A stretch of DNA of 64,000 nucleotides, from positions 124,001 through 188,000 of the forward strand of contig NZ_MKKE01000055.1 in assembly GCF_001942305.1 (NCBI RefSeq), in the 5' to 3' direction. The DNA is from Saccharomonospora sp. CUA-673. Its GTDB lineage: Bacteria; Actinomycetota; Actinomycetes; Mycobacteriales; Pseudonocardiaceae. The notes below the pieces were generated by a model that saw only the letters and a program-made list of their open reading frames with translations, did not search any database and was not told the DNA's origin. Shown here one piece after another: positions 9,317 through 19,486 of this stretch; position 1 is the first letter of the stretch; the number at the start of each line of letters is the position of its first letter. A program made the position numbers and the translations under genes.

Positions 9317-9355
9317 GATCGCCAACACGGCGACGCGAGGTGCTGACACGGCCGG
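9317..9355. repeat. 21-bp tandem repeat, locus A (2 units)
   Basis: One unit beginning GCCAACACGGCGACGCGAGG followed by one beginning TGCTGACACGG. The AACAC and GACAC cores are exactly 21 bp apart. It starts 22 bp after the acyl-CoA synthetase stop. Same family as the arrays at 12.9, 13.4 and 24.5 kb. Confidence 0.75.
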
Positions 9356-9365
9356 AAACAGAAAC

Positions 9366-9392
9366 GGTCCGCGTCCTCTACGGACACGGACC
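9366..9392. terminator. Hairpin terminator between acyl-CoA synthetase and tRNA-Ala
   Basis: Arms GGTCCGCGTCC and GGACACGGACC with loop TCTAC; one C/A mismatch becomes G-U when read on the other strand. Lies between convergent transcription units. No long T-run. Confidence 0.55.
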
Positions 9393-9401
9393 ACACATCT
9401 G

Positions 9402-9474
9402 TGGAGCTAAGGGGAATCGAACCCCTGACCTCCGCCTTGCAAAAGCGGCGCTCTACCAATTGAGCTATAGCCCC
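9402..9474 (-). tRNA. tRNA-Ala (TGC)
   Basis: Read on the minus strand, a 73-nt cloverleaf starts GGGGCTA and ends TAGCTCC plus A, forming the acceptor stem. The D arm is AGCTC..GAGC. The anticodon loop TTTGCAA holds TGC, closed by CCGCT/GGCGG, and the T arm reads AGGGGTTCGAATCCCCT. No encoded CCA. In many actinobacteria tRNA-Ile and tRNA-Ala lie together downstream of gyrA; here tRNA-Ile is 4 kb away. Confidence 0.95.
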
Positions 9475-9503
9475 TGGGCCCGCGAGTGGCTCGCGGGCGC
9501 TGC

Positions 9504-9686
9504 TCAGTTCTGGTTGACGCTCGCGCTCGCCGGCGCGCTGCCGTTGAGGTACACGCCGTTGACGTGATTGTCGCTCGGCGCGGTCGCCTCACGCCAGAGG
9601 TCGGCCTCGGCCTTGGCGTCCTTGTTCCGCTTGATCACGAAGAACACGCCACCTGCGATCACAGCCAACGCCAACAGCTTCTTCAC
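9504..9686 (-). CDS. DLW-39 family small protein
   Basis: 60 residues beginning MKKLLALAVIAGGVFFVIKR, one N-terminal membrane segment followed by positive charges, then AKAEADLWREAT with the ADLW motif that names the actinobacterial DLW-39 family usually found near gyrA. Start GTG at 9686 chosen because GAGGGAGGG lies 7-13 bp upstream. Likely a single-pass inner-membrane protein; function unknown. It sits between tRNA-Ala and the CsbD gene. Confidence 0.78.
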   Translation of the reverse strand: MKKLLALAVIAGGVFFVIKRNKDAKAEADLWREATAPSDNHVNGVYLNGSAPASASVNQN

Positions 9687-9822
9687 GGTCGTAGCCCTCC
9701 CTCTGGCACGAACTGACCCGGCCACTCGATCGTACTGCACTCGACCTCGCCCAGTTTATCTGGTGCACGTCCAGGGCAGCCGATGCGCGGACCAGGCGTG
9801 ACACGACGCGTAGGAGGCTCGG

Positions 9823-10056
9823 ATGACGGACAGGGACGAGAAACAGGAAGGCCTCAAGGGCGCGGTCGAAGACGCCAAGGGCCGCGTGAAGGAAGCAGCC
9901 GGCTCCATGCTCGGCCGGGACGACATGGAGCGCGAAGGCGCCGAGCAGCAGGAGAAGGGCCAGGCGCAGCGCGAGGTCGCCGAGAAGGAGAACGAGGCCA
10001 AGGAGGCCGAGCGCAAGGCCGGCCGCCACGAGGCCAACGAGCGTCATCGGCAGTAG
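9823..10056 (+). CDS. CsbD-like stress protein
   Basis: 77 residues, almost entirely charged and helical, with the CsbD-like pattern GLKGAVEDAKGRVKEAAGSM near the N-terminus and a long Glu/Lys/Ala helix after it. CsbD-like proteins are small, hydrophilic and stress-induced; the molecular role is not established. No Cys, no signal peptide. Followed 17 bp later by a long perfect palindrome that probably terminates transcription. Confidence 0.75.
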   Translation: MTDRDEKQEGLKGAVEDAKGRVKEAAGSMLGRDDMEREGAEQQEKGQAQREVAEKENEAKEAERKAGRHEANERHRQ

Positions 10057-10073
10057 CGACCCACCTCTCCTGC

Positions 10074-10111
10074 GAAGCGGGGTTGGTTCCACGTGGAACC
10101 AACCCCGCTTC
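10074..10111. terminator. Perfect 19-bp palindrome (terminator) with an embedded parS-like centre
   Basis: A 38-bp sequence that is fully self-complementary with no mismatch: the arm GAAGCGGGGTTGGTTCCAC runs directly into its complement. It follows the CsbD gene by 17 bp and could form an extremely stable hairpin. Its centre (10086-10099) is GTTCCACGTGGAAC, which fits the ParB site consensus. Confidence 0.7.
10086..10099. promoter_or_regulatory. parS-like ParB-binding site
   Basis: GTTCCACGTGGAAC, a perfect palindrome matching the actinobacterial parS pattern GTT(T/C)CACGTG(A/G)AAC. It is about 14 kb on the gyrase side of oriC, away from the main cluster at 30-33 kb. Because it is the centre of a larger hairpin it may be fortuitous. 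Confidence 0.55.
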
Positions 10112-10153
10112 TCTGCAGGTCGATAGGCATTTCGGTGCCGCGGACTTGCGTCG

Positions 10154-10161
10154 GGATATTC
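10154..10161. promoter_or_regulatory. Candidate regulator half-site upstream of the Rrf2 gene
   Basis: GGATATTC followed by a related direct copy (GGATGT), 21 bp before the chosen Rrf2 start. The same octamer recurs as the left half of a dyad before the AhpD-like gene at 10720, suggesting the Rrf2 protein controls itself and that neighbour. Confidence 0.4.
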
Positions 10162-10182
10162 CGGATGTCTAGTGTCCAGGTT

Positions 10183-10674
10183 GTGCGGATGAACGAGGGC
10201 GTCGAGTGGGCGACCCACACGTGCCTCAACCTGGCCTGGCTCGGAGCCGAGCGTGCGGTGCCGGCCGCCCGCCTCGCTGCGTTCTACGAACTGCCCGCCG
10301 CCTACCTCAACAAGCAACTCCAGGCGTTGACCAGGGCGAACATCCTCACGTCCGTGTCCGGGCCGCGCGGCGGGTTCCGGCTGGCGAAGGCGCCGGAGCA
10401 GGTCACGCTGATGGACGTCGTCACGGCCATCGACGGCCCCGACCCCGCGTTCCGCTGCACCGAGATCCGTCAACGTGGCGGGTCCGGGGAGGCAGCCGGA
10501 CCCACCTCCGCGCCCGCGGCGCCGTGCGCGATCGACGCGGCGATGCGCAAGGCCGAGCTCGCGTGGCGGCGCGAACTGGCCGCGCAGACCCTCGCCGACG
10601 TCATCGCCACGGTCGAGTCCAGCAATCCCGGCGTGCCCGACAAGGTGCGGCGCTGGTTCGACGACACCCGCTGA
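10183..10674 (+). CDS. Rrf2 family regulator, RsrR-like (2Fe-2S redox sensor)
   Basis: 163 residues with the Rrf2 winged helix (PAARLAAFYELPAAYLNKQL) and wing GPRGGFRLAKAP. If the GTG at 10183 is the start, residues Glu8 and His12 fall in MNEGVEWATH, and two cysteines (about 92 and 115, in FRCTEIRQ and APCAID) follow. This is the ligand set Glu/His/Cys/Cys described for Streptomyces RsrR, which holds a [2Fe-2S] cluster, rather than the three-Cys NsrR pattern. An in-frame ATG lies at 10165. A shared GGATATTC motif lies before this gene and the next, so autoregulation and control of the AhpD-like gene are likely. Confidence 0.82.
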   Translation: MRMNEGVEWATHTCLNLAWLGAERAVPAARLAAFYELPAAYLNKQLQALTRANILTSVSGPRGGFRLAKAPEQVTLMDVVTAIDGPDPAFRCTEIRQRGGSGEAAGPTSAPAAPCAIDAAMRKAELAWRRELAAQTLADVIATVESSNPGVPDKVRRWFDDTR

Positions 10675-10715
10675 AGCATCCACGTGGGGCAACCGGTGCT
10701 CCACGTGGCGATTAA

Positions 10716-10738
10716 TTCTGGATATTCAACATCCACAA
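10716..10738. promoter_or_regulatory. Imperfect dyad, candidate Rrf2 operator before the AhpD-like gene
   Basis: TTCTGGATATT, one base, AACATCCACAA: 9 of 11 positions pair. It contains the GGATATTC octamer also found before the Rrf2 gene and ends 11 bp before the AhpD-like ATG, overlapping its ribosome-site region, a position suited to repression. Confidence 0.45.
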
Positions 10739-10749
10739 ATGGAGGAATC

Positions 10750-11208
10750 ATGCAGGGACGGATCACCGAACTCCCCACCCGCGCCCGCGACGGCTACGCC
10801 GCCATGGTCGCGCTCGAGGGGTTCATCGCCGGCACGCCCATCCCCGCCGGGCTGCGCCACCTGATCAAACTGCGGGTCAGCCAGATCAACGGATGCGCGT
10901 TCTGCGTCGACATGCACGCCCGCGAGGCGCGCGCCGACGGCGAGAGCAACGAGCGCATCGACGGCGTCGCCGCGTTCCGTGAGATGCCGTACTTCGACGA
11001 CGCCGAACGCGCCGCATTGGCCTTGGCCGAGGCGGCGACGCGGCTCGCCGACAACCCGCACGGCGTCGACGACCAGGTGTGGGACGAGGCCCGGCGGCAC
11101 TACGACGAGGACCAGCTCGCGGCGTTGACCATGACGATCGCCGCCATCAACGCCTGGAACCGCATCAGCGTCACCAACCGCACCGTCCCGGGAAGCTTCC
11201 GCCGCTAG
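10750..11208 (+). CDS. Carboxymuconolactone decarboxylase/AhpD-like protein
   Basis: 152 residues with the alkylhydroperoxidase-like motif NGCAFCVDMHAREAR, where the CxxC and following His form the peroxidatic centre of AhpD-type proteins. The rest is all-helical with ALTMTIAAINAWNRISVTNR, standard for the CMD family. Likely a thiol peroxidase or related redox protein. ATG preceded by TGGAGGAATC. Lies after an RsrR-like regulator with a shared operator motif, which supports an oxidative-stress role; electron donor unknown. Confidence 0.85.
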   Translation: MQGRITELPTRARDGYAAMVALEGFIAGTPIPAGLRHLIKLRVSQINGCAFCVDMHAREARADGESNERIDGVAAFREMPYFDDAERAALALAEAATRLADNPHGVDDQVWDEARRHYDEDQLAALTMTIAAINAWNRISVTNRTVPGSFRR

Positions 11209-11222
11209 GAAGCCACCCCGCT

Positions 11223-11639
11223 TCAGTCGTCGGTGCCGCCGTCGAGCCAGATGCAGGGCGAGGATGCGCCGAGGGAGAGGTCGCCCTCGACGCTTTCGGC
11301 GATCGACATGCGGAACCCGTCGTCGGGGTGCTGCACGGACAGGAAGCGGTCCTCGGAGGAACGCCGGTCGGCGAGCACCGTGAATCCGGCTTCGGACCAG
11401 TGCGCCGACAGGGCGTCGACGACCTCGCCGTTGCGTTCGGCGGGGACGTCGTCGAGCCAGTACGTCTTGCCGACCTCGTAGCGGCCGGCCGGGCCCTTGT
11501 CGTTCGGCCGGTCGCATTCCATGGCGTCGTCGCGTTTCAACGTAGGCGTCACGGACACGTCGGACGGCAGCGCTGCGATCGCGCGGTCGATGTGTTCCTG
11601 CGCGCGTGTCCGGGCCTGTTCGTGCGTCAACGTCCGCAT
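11223..11639 (-). CDS. Conserved-looking hypothetical protein downstream of alpha/beta hydrolase
   Basis: 138 residues, soluble, acidic, no signal peptide or membrane segment. Notable segments: an N-terminal helix (THEQARTRAQEHIDRAIAAL), then DDAMECDRPNDKG and a C-terminal SSPCIWLDGG; the two cysteines could pair. Starts 30 bp after the corrected stop of the hydrolase gene on the same strand, so the two probably form an operon. I do not recognise the family. Similar small proteins often sit beside DUF1023 hydrolases in actinobacteria, but no function can be assigned. Confidence 0.65.
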   Translation of the reverse strand: MRTLTHEQARTRAQEHIDRAIAALPSDVSVTPTLKRDDAMECDRPNDKGPAGRYEVGKTYWLDDVPAERNGEVVDALSAHWSEAGFTVLADRRSSEDRFLSVQHPDDGFRMSIAESVEGDLSLGASSPCIWLDGGTDD

Positions 11640-11668
11640 GGTCTCCACGTTCCCCTCTGGTCGCCGGT

Positions 11669-12807
11669 TCAATCCCGCGCGTTCTCGTCGTCCGGCATGG
11701 CCTCGGGTTCGCGGCCGAGCGCGATGCGCGCCATGTTCCGCAGCGACGCGGAATCGATGTTCCAGTACTCGGCGTGAGCGTGGTCGACAGTCCACCCGTG
11801 TACCACCCACCGTCGCTGCCCGGGTCGGACTCGAACTCGACGGCGCCGAACTCGTCGTCGATCGGTTGCCTGCCGTGGATGAAGTTCGGGGTCGCGCGGA
11901 TGACGTCGTTCCCGGCGGTCGTGGCGTACACGTCGGCGCCGTCCGGCAGTTGCAGCTCGGACACGTCGTCGACGCCCACGCCGGGGCTGCCCACAAACAC
12001 GAGCGCGTCGACGTCGAGCAGTGCGTCGCGTGCGGCGTAACCGGCCACAGTGGACCCGTAGCTGTGCCCGATGACCGTGTTGTACGAACGGTCCTCATTG
12101 GTCGCCCGAAGTCCGTGCTGGAAGTCGCGCAGCACCGTCGCGGCGTCGGCGGCCGACGAGTCGCCCGCGGCGGCAAGCAGGTGGTCGGGTGCGTCGTAGC
12201 CGATCCACGTGATGACGGAAACCGTGCTGCGGCGGGAAAGTTGGCGCACGCGGTCGAACACGGCGTCGGTTCGGTCGAGCTCGGCGCTCATGGTCGCCAG
12301 GCTGGATCCGCTACCGGGAACGTTGGTGACGACGTAGTCCGCGGTGTCCGGGTTGCCGATCGCGACGACCCCCACACCGTCGTCGTCCGGCAGGAAGTCG
12401 ATCAGGTACGCCTCGGGCCGGTCGGGCCCGCGGTCCTCGTCGAGCCTGCGGCGCACGGCGACCATCCCGGGCAGGATGCGGTCGATGCGCGCACGTTCGC
12501 CGTCGCCCTCGTCGAGCTCGCCGCGCAGGGCGATCAACTCGGCGCGCTGCTCGGCGAACCGCACTCGGTTGGCGCGATCCCGCGCCGCCACGGGGATCCC
12601 GTCGAGCCGGCCGACGACGTCACCGTGCCGCGTCACCGTGGTGTCGCGCTGCGCGTCGGACAACCCGTCCCACCACGCCTTGACCTCCGACGGCGTGGAG
12701 CCGTCCGGCGGGAACGCGACATCTCCGCCGGCGCTGTTCGTGCCGGCGCCGGCATCGGTGTTGGTGTCGGTGTCGGTGTCGGTGTTGCCCGCGGTCTCGG
12801 TACCCAT
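11669..12807 (-). CDS. Alpha/beta hydrolase (DUF1023 type; frame break near 11792)
   Basis: About 379 residues once one base is restored. Nucleophile elbow GHSYGS lies in NTVIGHSYGSTVAGYAA; SVITWIGYDAPDHL and LVFVGSPGVGVD are DUF1023 hallmarks, and the acid/His end reads VDHAHAEYWN. That end is in another frame: adding a G in GGTGGACTG gives YTGGTVDHAHAEYW and runs to a stop at 11669, giving normal length. The N-terminus has a TDTD-rich linker (GTG/ACC repeats), then helical WWDGLSDAQRD. ATG at 12807 follows GGTGAGGGCGAG. Substrate unknown; probably a secreted-polymorphic-toxin-like or lipase-like hydrolase, uncertain. Confidence 0.82.
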
Positions 12808-12911
12808 CTCGCCCTCACCCAGCCTCACCTCGACGGGTTCGGACCACAGGGTAACGACGCCCACCCCACCGGGAACCGCCTTTCGGTGAAGTTCACGAAG
12901 ACGCCGCCGGC

Positions 12912-12966
12912 GTACGCGGATCGCCAACACGGCGACGTGGGTTGCTGACACGGCGACGGGGGTTAG
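12912..12966. repeat. 21-bp tandem repeat, locus B (2 units)
   Basis: Starts GTACGCGGATCGCCAACACG, then TTGCTGACACGGCGACG; cores 21 bp apart. Locus C begins with nearly the same leader (GTACGCGGATTGCCAACACG), so the broken gene between them is flanked by related arrays in the same orientation. Confidence 0.75.
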
Positions 12967-12972
12967 CGTCGG

Positions 12973-13366
12973 GTGGTGGAGTTGGGGTTGGACGAGATCC
13001 GGGCGGTTGCCGCGTTCGCGGCCGACTGCGCGCGGCCCGCGTTGCCGATCTTCGAACGTGCGTGTCCCGGCGACGATCGTCCTCGGCGCGCCATCGACGT
13101 CACAGAGCAGTTCGCCGACGGTGGGCCTCGCACCAAGGAGATCCGGGACGTCGCGTGGGAAGCCTGGCGTGCCTACCAGGAGGCACGTGACGCCGGGATG
13201 GCAGCGGCGGCCGAGCACGTCCGCGCATCTCGAGCGCGTTCGGACTCTGGCGAGGCCGGTGGTCGTCGACGTCCTCCGCCGATACCCGGCCGCACCGGCC
13301 GGTGGCTCGCGGCCTGGCGAACTGATCCGCCACCTCGACACGGCCCTGCGCAACCCGCCCCACTGA
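12973..13366 (+). pseudogene. Immunity-like (Imm5-type) protein, internally broken
   Basis: N-terminal part MVELGLDEIRAVAAFAADCA and PALPIFERACPGDDRPRRAI looks like the start of actinobacterial 'putative immunity protein' (Imm5-type) genes. The C-terminal part, ending LARPVVVDVLRRYPAAPAGG and ELIRHLDTAL before a stop at 13364, is in another frame. The change needs one extra or two missing bases near 13225, the opposite sign to most breaks in this window, and the product (~130 residues) seems to lack a middle segment. So this may be a real internal deletion rather than a sequencing error. Flanked by repeat loci B and C. Family assignment is from memory of the pattern and tentative. Confidence 0.45.
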
Positions 13367-13397
13367 CCCCGCCCGAGCGCAGATCTCGGCGCGGGAC

Positions 13398-13505
13398 GTA
13401 CGCGGATTGCCAACACGACGACGCGAGCTGCTGACACAGCGACGCAGGATGCTGACACGCCCGCGCAGATTGCTGACACGGCGACGTGGGGTGCTGACAC
13501 GGTGG
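13398..13505. repeat. 21-bp tandem repeat, locus C (5 units)
   Basis: Five units, the first with CCAACAC and the others with TGCTGACAC, then a variable (G)CGACGNNG(G/A)G tail. Cores at 13412, 13433, 13454, 13475 and 13496 are exactly 21 bp apart. Ends just before the tRNA-Ile terminator. Confidence 0.8.
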
Positions 13506-13517
13506 GGGTGGGAAAGC

Positions 13518-13546
13518 AAAAGTGCCCTCCGCGTTGCGGAGGGCAC
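13518..13546 (-). terminator. Rho-independent terminator of tRNA-Ile
   Basis: Perfect 11-bp stem GTGCCCTCCGC/GCGGAGGGCAC with loop GTT. On the minus strand it is followed by TTTT, and it lies 8 bp past the tRNA 3' end. Confidence 0.85.
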
Positions 13547-13554
13547 CTTCTCGG

Positions 13555-13628
13555 TGGGCCCAGGAGGACTTGAACCTCCGACCTCATCGTTATCAGCGAT
13601 GCGCTCTAACCACCTGAGCTATGGGCCC
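13555..13628 (-). tRNA. tRNA-Ile (GAT)
   Basis: 74-nt cloverleaf on the minus strand: acceptor GGGCCCA/TGGGCCC plus A, D arm AGCTCAGGTGGTTAGAGC, anticodon stem CATCG/CGATG closing loop CTGATAA with anticodon GAT, T arm GGAGGTTCAAGTCCTCC. Lies just downstream of the gyrA-DUF3566 operon as in other actinobacteria. Confidence 0.96.
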
Positions 13629-13678
13629 GTGCAGCGGTAGAAACTCTACCCCACCGCTGCTAAGGGAGTTACACCGGG

Positions 13679-14575
13679 TCACTCGCGCTCGGAGAGCGTC
13701 ATCTCCAGGCCACCGGCGAGGTCGGCGGACACGTTGTAGATGAACGCACTCACCGTGGTCAGCGCCGAGATCAACACGATGTTGATCGCGCCGACGATCG
13801 CGGCGATGCCGAAGACCCGGGGTGCGGTGATGAACGGGTCGCCCGCACCCTCGGTCAGTTCACCCTGCACGAGGGAGGTGTAGGTGCCGTTGATCTGGTC
13901 CCACACGCCCATGCCCTCGAGCACCGTGTACAGCACGCCGACCGCGACCAGCCAGATGAAGAACAGCGCCACGCCCAGCACGAGCGAGAGCTTCAGCACC
14001 GACCACGGGTCGAACCGCTTGATCTGCAGGCTCGCCCGCCGCGGACCACGACCCGGCCTGCGCAGCGCACTCACCGGCGTCGACCGCTTGCCGCCACCGG
14101 ACTCGGCCGAACCGCCGCCGCCCTGCGCGGCGCCGACGCCGGCCGGCGCCGCCATCTGCTCGGTCTCCGGGTCGTGCTGCGCTCGGCCGCCGAAGAGTCG
14201 CCCGGCGGCCGAGCCGGTCACGACCTGCGTGTCCGCGCCGCTACCCGCGTACTCCTGCCCGCCGAACGCACCGGCGCCCGCACCGTTGCCGGCCGAGCCC
14301 GACCCCGAACCGGCGCCCGCCGAACCGGCCGACGCCGACCCGGAGGCGGCACCGGCGGACGCGCCGCCCGCCGAGTACTGCTGGTACGACGTCTCGTCGG
14401 CGGGCAACTGCCCCGCCGACCAACGTTGTCCGAAATCGTCGTCACCGTCGGAGTCCGACACGGCGTCGGCGTCCTTCGCGACGCGCTGCCACGGCGGGGC
14501 GACGTCCTCGTCGGCCCCCGCGCCGGCCCCAGCAGAGCCCTTCGCGCCGCGCTGTTCGTTCTCGGGTGGTGTCAC
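13679..14575 (-). CDS. DUF3566 transmembrane protein downstream of gyrA
   Basis: 298 residues. The first ~170 are disordered, rich in Gly, Ala and Ser (runs of GSASAGSAGAGSGS), with a basic patch ALRRPGRGPRRASLQIKRFD before the membrane part. Two membrane helices follow: SLVLGVALFFIWLVAVGVLY and the segment beginning FGIAAIVGAINIVLISALTT. The ending NVSADLAGGLEMTLSERE is the strongly conserved DUF3566 tail. Mycobacterial Rv0007 is the equivalent next to gyrA. GTG start. Function unknown; inner membrane. Confidence 0.9.
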   Translation of the reverse strand: MTPPENEQRGAKGSAGAGAGADEDVAPPWQRVAKDADAVSDSDGDDDFGQRWSAGQLPADETSYQQYSAGGASAGAASGSASAGSAGAGSGSGSAGNGAGAGAFGGQEYAGSGADTQVVTGSAAGRLFGGRAQHDPETEQMAAPAGVGAAQGGGGSAESGGGKRSTPVSALRRPGRGPRRASLQIKRFDPWSVLKLSLVLGVALFFIWLVAVGVLYTVLEGMGVWDQINGTYTSLVQGELTEGAGDPFITAPRVFGIAAIVGAINIVLISALTTVSAFIYNVSADLAGGLEMTLSERE

Positions 14576-14630
14576 AACCGGTCAGTCCCTCGTCCACATC
14601 CGCGCCGTCGGTGTCGCAGCGGTGCCGTAC

Positions 14631-17234
<2,604 letters not shown>

Positions 17235-17308
17235 GGGTGGTTGTTCCTTTCACGCCTCATACCGGATGCTCGTCGTCGCGTCGGCGGACTCCTCGGTCCA
17301 CTTCGGAC

Positions 17309-19270
17309 TCAGATGTCGAGCATCCCGGCGGCCTTGGCGTTGCGGGTGATGAACGAACGCCTCGCATCGACGTCCTCGCCCATCAGGACCGAGAACAGTT
17401 CGTCCGCCGTCGCGGCGTCGTCGAGGGTGACCTGCAGCAGCACGCGGTTCTCCGGGTCCATGGTGGTGTCCCACAGCTCGTCGGAGTTCATCTCGCCGAG
17501 ACCCTTGTACCGCTGGATGCCGTCTTCCTTGGGCAGCTTCTTGCCCGCCGCGCCGCCGCCTCGAGCAGCCCGTCGCGTTCGCGGTCCGAGTAGGCGTACT
17601 GCGCCTCGGCCCGCGGCCACTTGATCTTGTACAGCGGCGGCTGCGCCAGGTAGACGTAGCCGTGCTCGATCAGCGGGCGCATGAACCGGAACAACAGCGT
17701 CAGCAGGAGGGTGCGGATGTGCTGGCCGTCGACGTCGGCGTCGGCCATCAGCACGATCTTGTGGTACCGCAGCTTCGAGACGTCGAACTCGTCGTGGATG
17801 CCGGTGCCCAGCGCCGTGATCAGCGACTGGACCTCGACGTTCTTCAGGACGCGGTCGATCCGGGCCTTCTCGACGTTGATGATCTTGCCGCGGATCGGAA
17901 GGATCGCCTGGAACATCGAGTCGCGGCCCTCCTTGGCCGAACCGCCGGCCGAGTCGCCCTCCACGATGTAGACTCGCACTGCTCGGGGTCGGTGGAGCGG
18001 CAGTCCTTGAGCTTGCCGGGCAGACCGCCGATGTCCATCGCGCCCTTACGGCGCACCAGGTCACGCGCCTTGCGCGCGGCGTCGCGGGCCTGCGCGCTCG
18101 AGATGGCCTTGTTGATGATCGTCTTGGCCTCGGTGGGGTTGCGCTCGAACCAGTCCGACAGCCACTCGTTGGCGTTGGTCTGCACGAACGACTTCGCCTC
18201 GCTGTTGCCCAGCTTCGTCTTCGTCTGACCCTCGAACTGCGGCTCGGCCAGCTTGATCGAGATGATCGCCGTCAGACCCTCGCGGACGTCGTCGCCGGTG
18301 AGGTTGGCGTCCTTCTCCTTGAGCAGCTTCTTCTCACGCGCGTAGGCGTTGACCACACGGGTCAGCGCGGCGCGGAAACCCTCCTCGTGGGTGCCGCCCT
18401 CGTGCGTGTTGATCGTGTTGGCGAACGTGTAGACCGAAGGCGTGAAGCGTTGTTCCACTGCATCGCGACCTCGACCTCGAGGCCCTCGCCGGCGGCCTCG
18501 AAGCTGATGATGCTCGGGTGGATCGGGTCCTTCGTGTTGTTGATGTGCTTGACGAAGTCCTCGAGCCCACCCGGGTAGTGGTAGACGCGCTCCTTGACCT
18601 GGGCGCGTTCGCCCGCGGCGTCCTCGCCGTTCTCCTCCGGCACGCGCTCGTCGCGCAGGACGATCGTGAGGCCCTTGTTCAGGAACGCCATCTCCTGCAG
18701 CCGGCGCGCGACCGTCTCGGCGTTGTACTCGGTGGTCTCGAACACGTCCGGATCGGCCCAGAACGTCACCGACGTACCGCTGCCGTCGGCGGGGCCTGCG
18801 TCGATCAGCTCGCCCGGCTCGGAACGTTCGTAGTGCTGCGTCCAGCGGCGGCCGTCCCGGTGGATGTCGACGTCGAGCTGCGTCGACAGCGCGTTCACCA
18901 CGGACACGCCGACACCGTGCAGGCCACCGGAGACGGCGTAGGAGTCGCTGTCGAACTTGCCGCCCGCGTGCAGCACCGTCAGCACGACCTCGACCGTGGG
19001 GCGCTGCTCCTTGGGGTGCAGGTCGACCGGGATGCCGCGGCCGTCGTCGACGACGCGGACGCCGCCGTCGGCCATGAGCGTGACCTCGACCTTGGACGCG
19101 TACCCGGCCATCGCCTCGTCGACCGAGTTGTCGACGACCTCCTGGATCAGGTGGTGCAGGCCGCGCTCACCCGTGGACCCGATGTACATGCCGGGGCGCT
19201 TGCGCACGGCCTCCAGACCTTCGAGGACCGTAATGGAGGACGCACCGTATTCGTTCTCGTTCTCTGCCAC
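17309..19270 (-). CDS. gyrB: DNA gyrase subunit B (three frame breaks)
   Basis: About 654 residues after restoring three missing bases. Parts in order: GHKL ATPase (VVDNSVDEAMAG, DDGRGIPVD, GGLHGVGVSVVNAL), transducer (VYTFANTINTHEGGTHEEGF), TOPRIM (VYIVEGDSAGGSAKEGRD, ADADVDGQHIRTLLL) and the C-terminal RYKGLGEMNSDELWDTT block. Breaks near 18450 (AACGCTTC, needs a C), 17974 (GAGTC, needs a G) and 17550 (GAGGCGGCG, needs a G). Each restores conserved sequence across the join. All three are single-base losses in an essential gene, so sequencing error is by far the best explanation. ATG preceded by GAGGAGAAG. Confidence 0.95.
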
Positions 19271-19486
19271 CGGCCTGACTTCTCCTCACCATCGTCACAC
19301 GCGCACGCGCGCGGGACACTCGAGTGCCACCGGTCCTAGTTTACTTGCCCACTCTCGCTCACATGCATCAAGGACACGTCTATTTTCGTCCGAGAGCGAC
19401 GATCTCAACCGGCAGCGAGTCCCGGGGCTCACCCCGGTAGCGACACGCCGCATTGAAGAAATCGGACGCTTACGACTCGCCGGGTG

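Noticed and set aside
10726..13587. 953-codon reverse frame as one giant gene
   Set aside because: Only the middle is real (alpha/beta hydrolase); the ends are shadows of the AhpD-like gene and of repeat arrays.
17309..19270. gyrB as a true pseudogene
   Set aside because: The gene is essential and single; three one-base losses in G/C doublets fit sequencing error.
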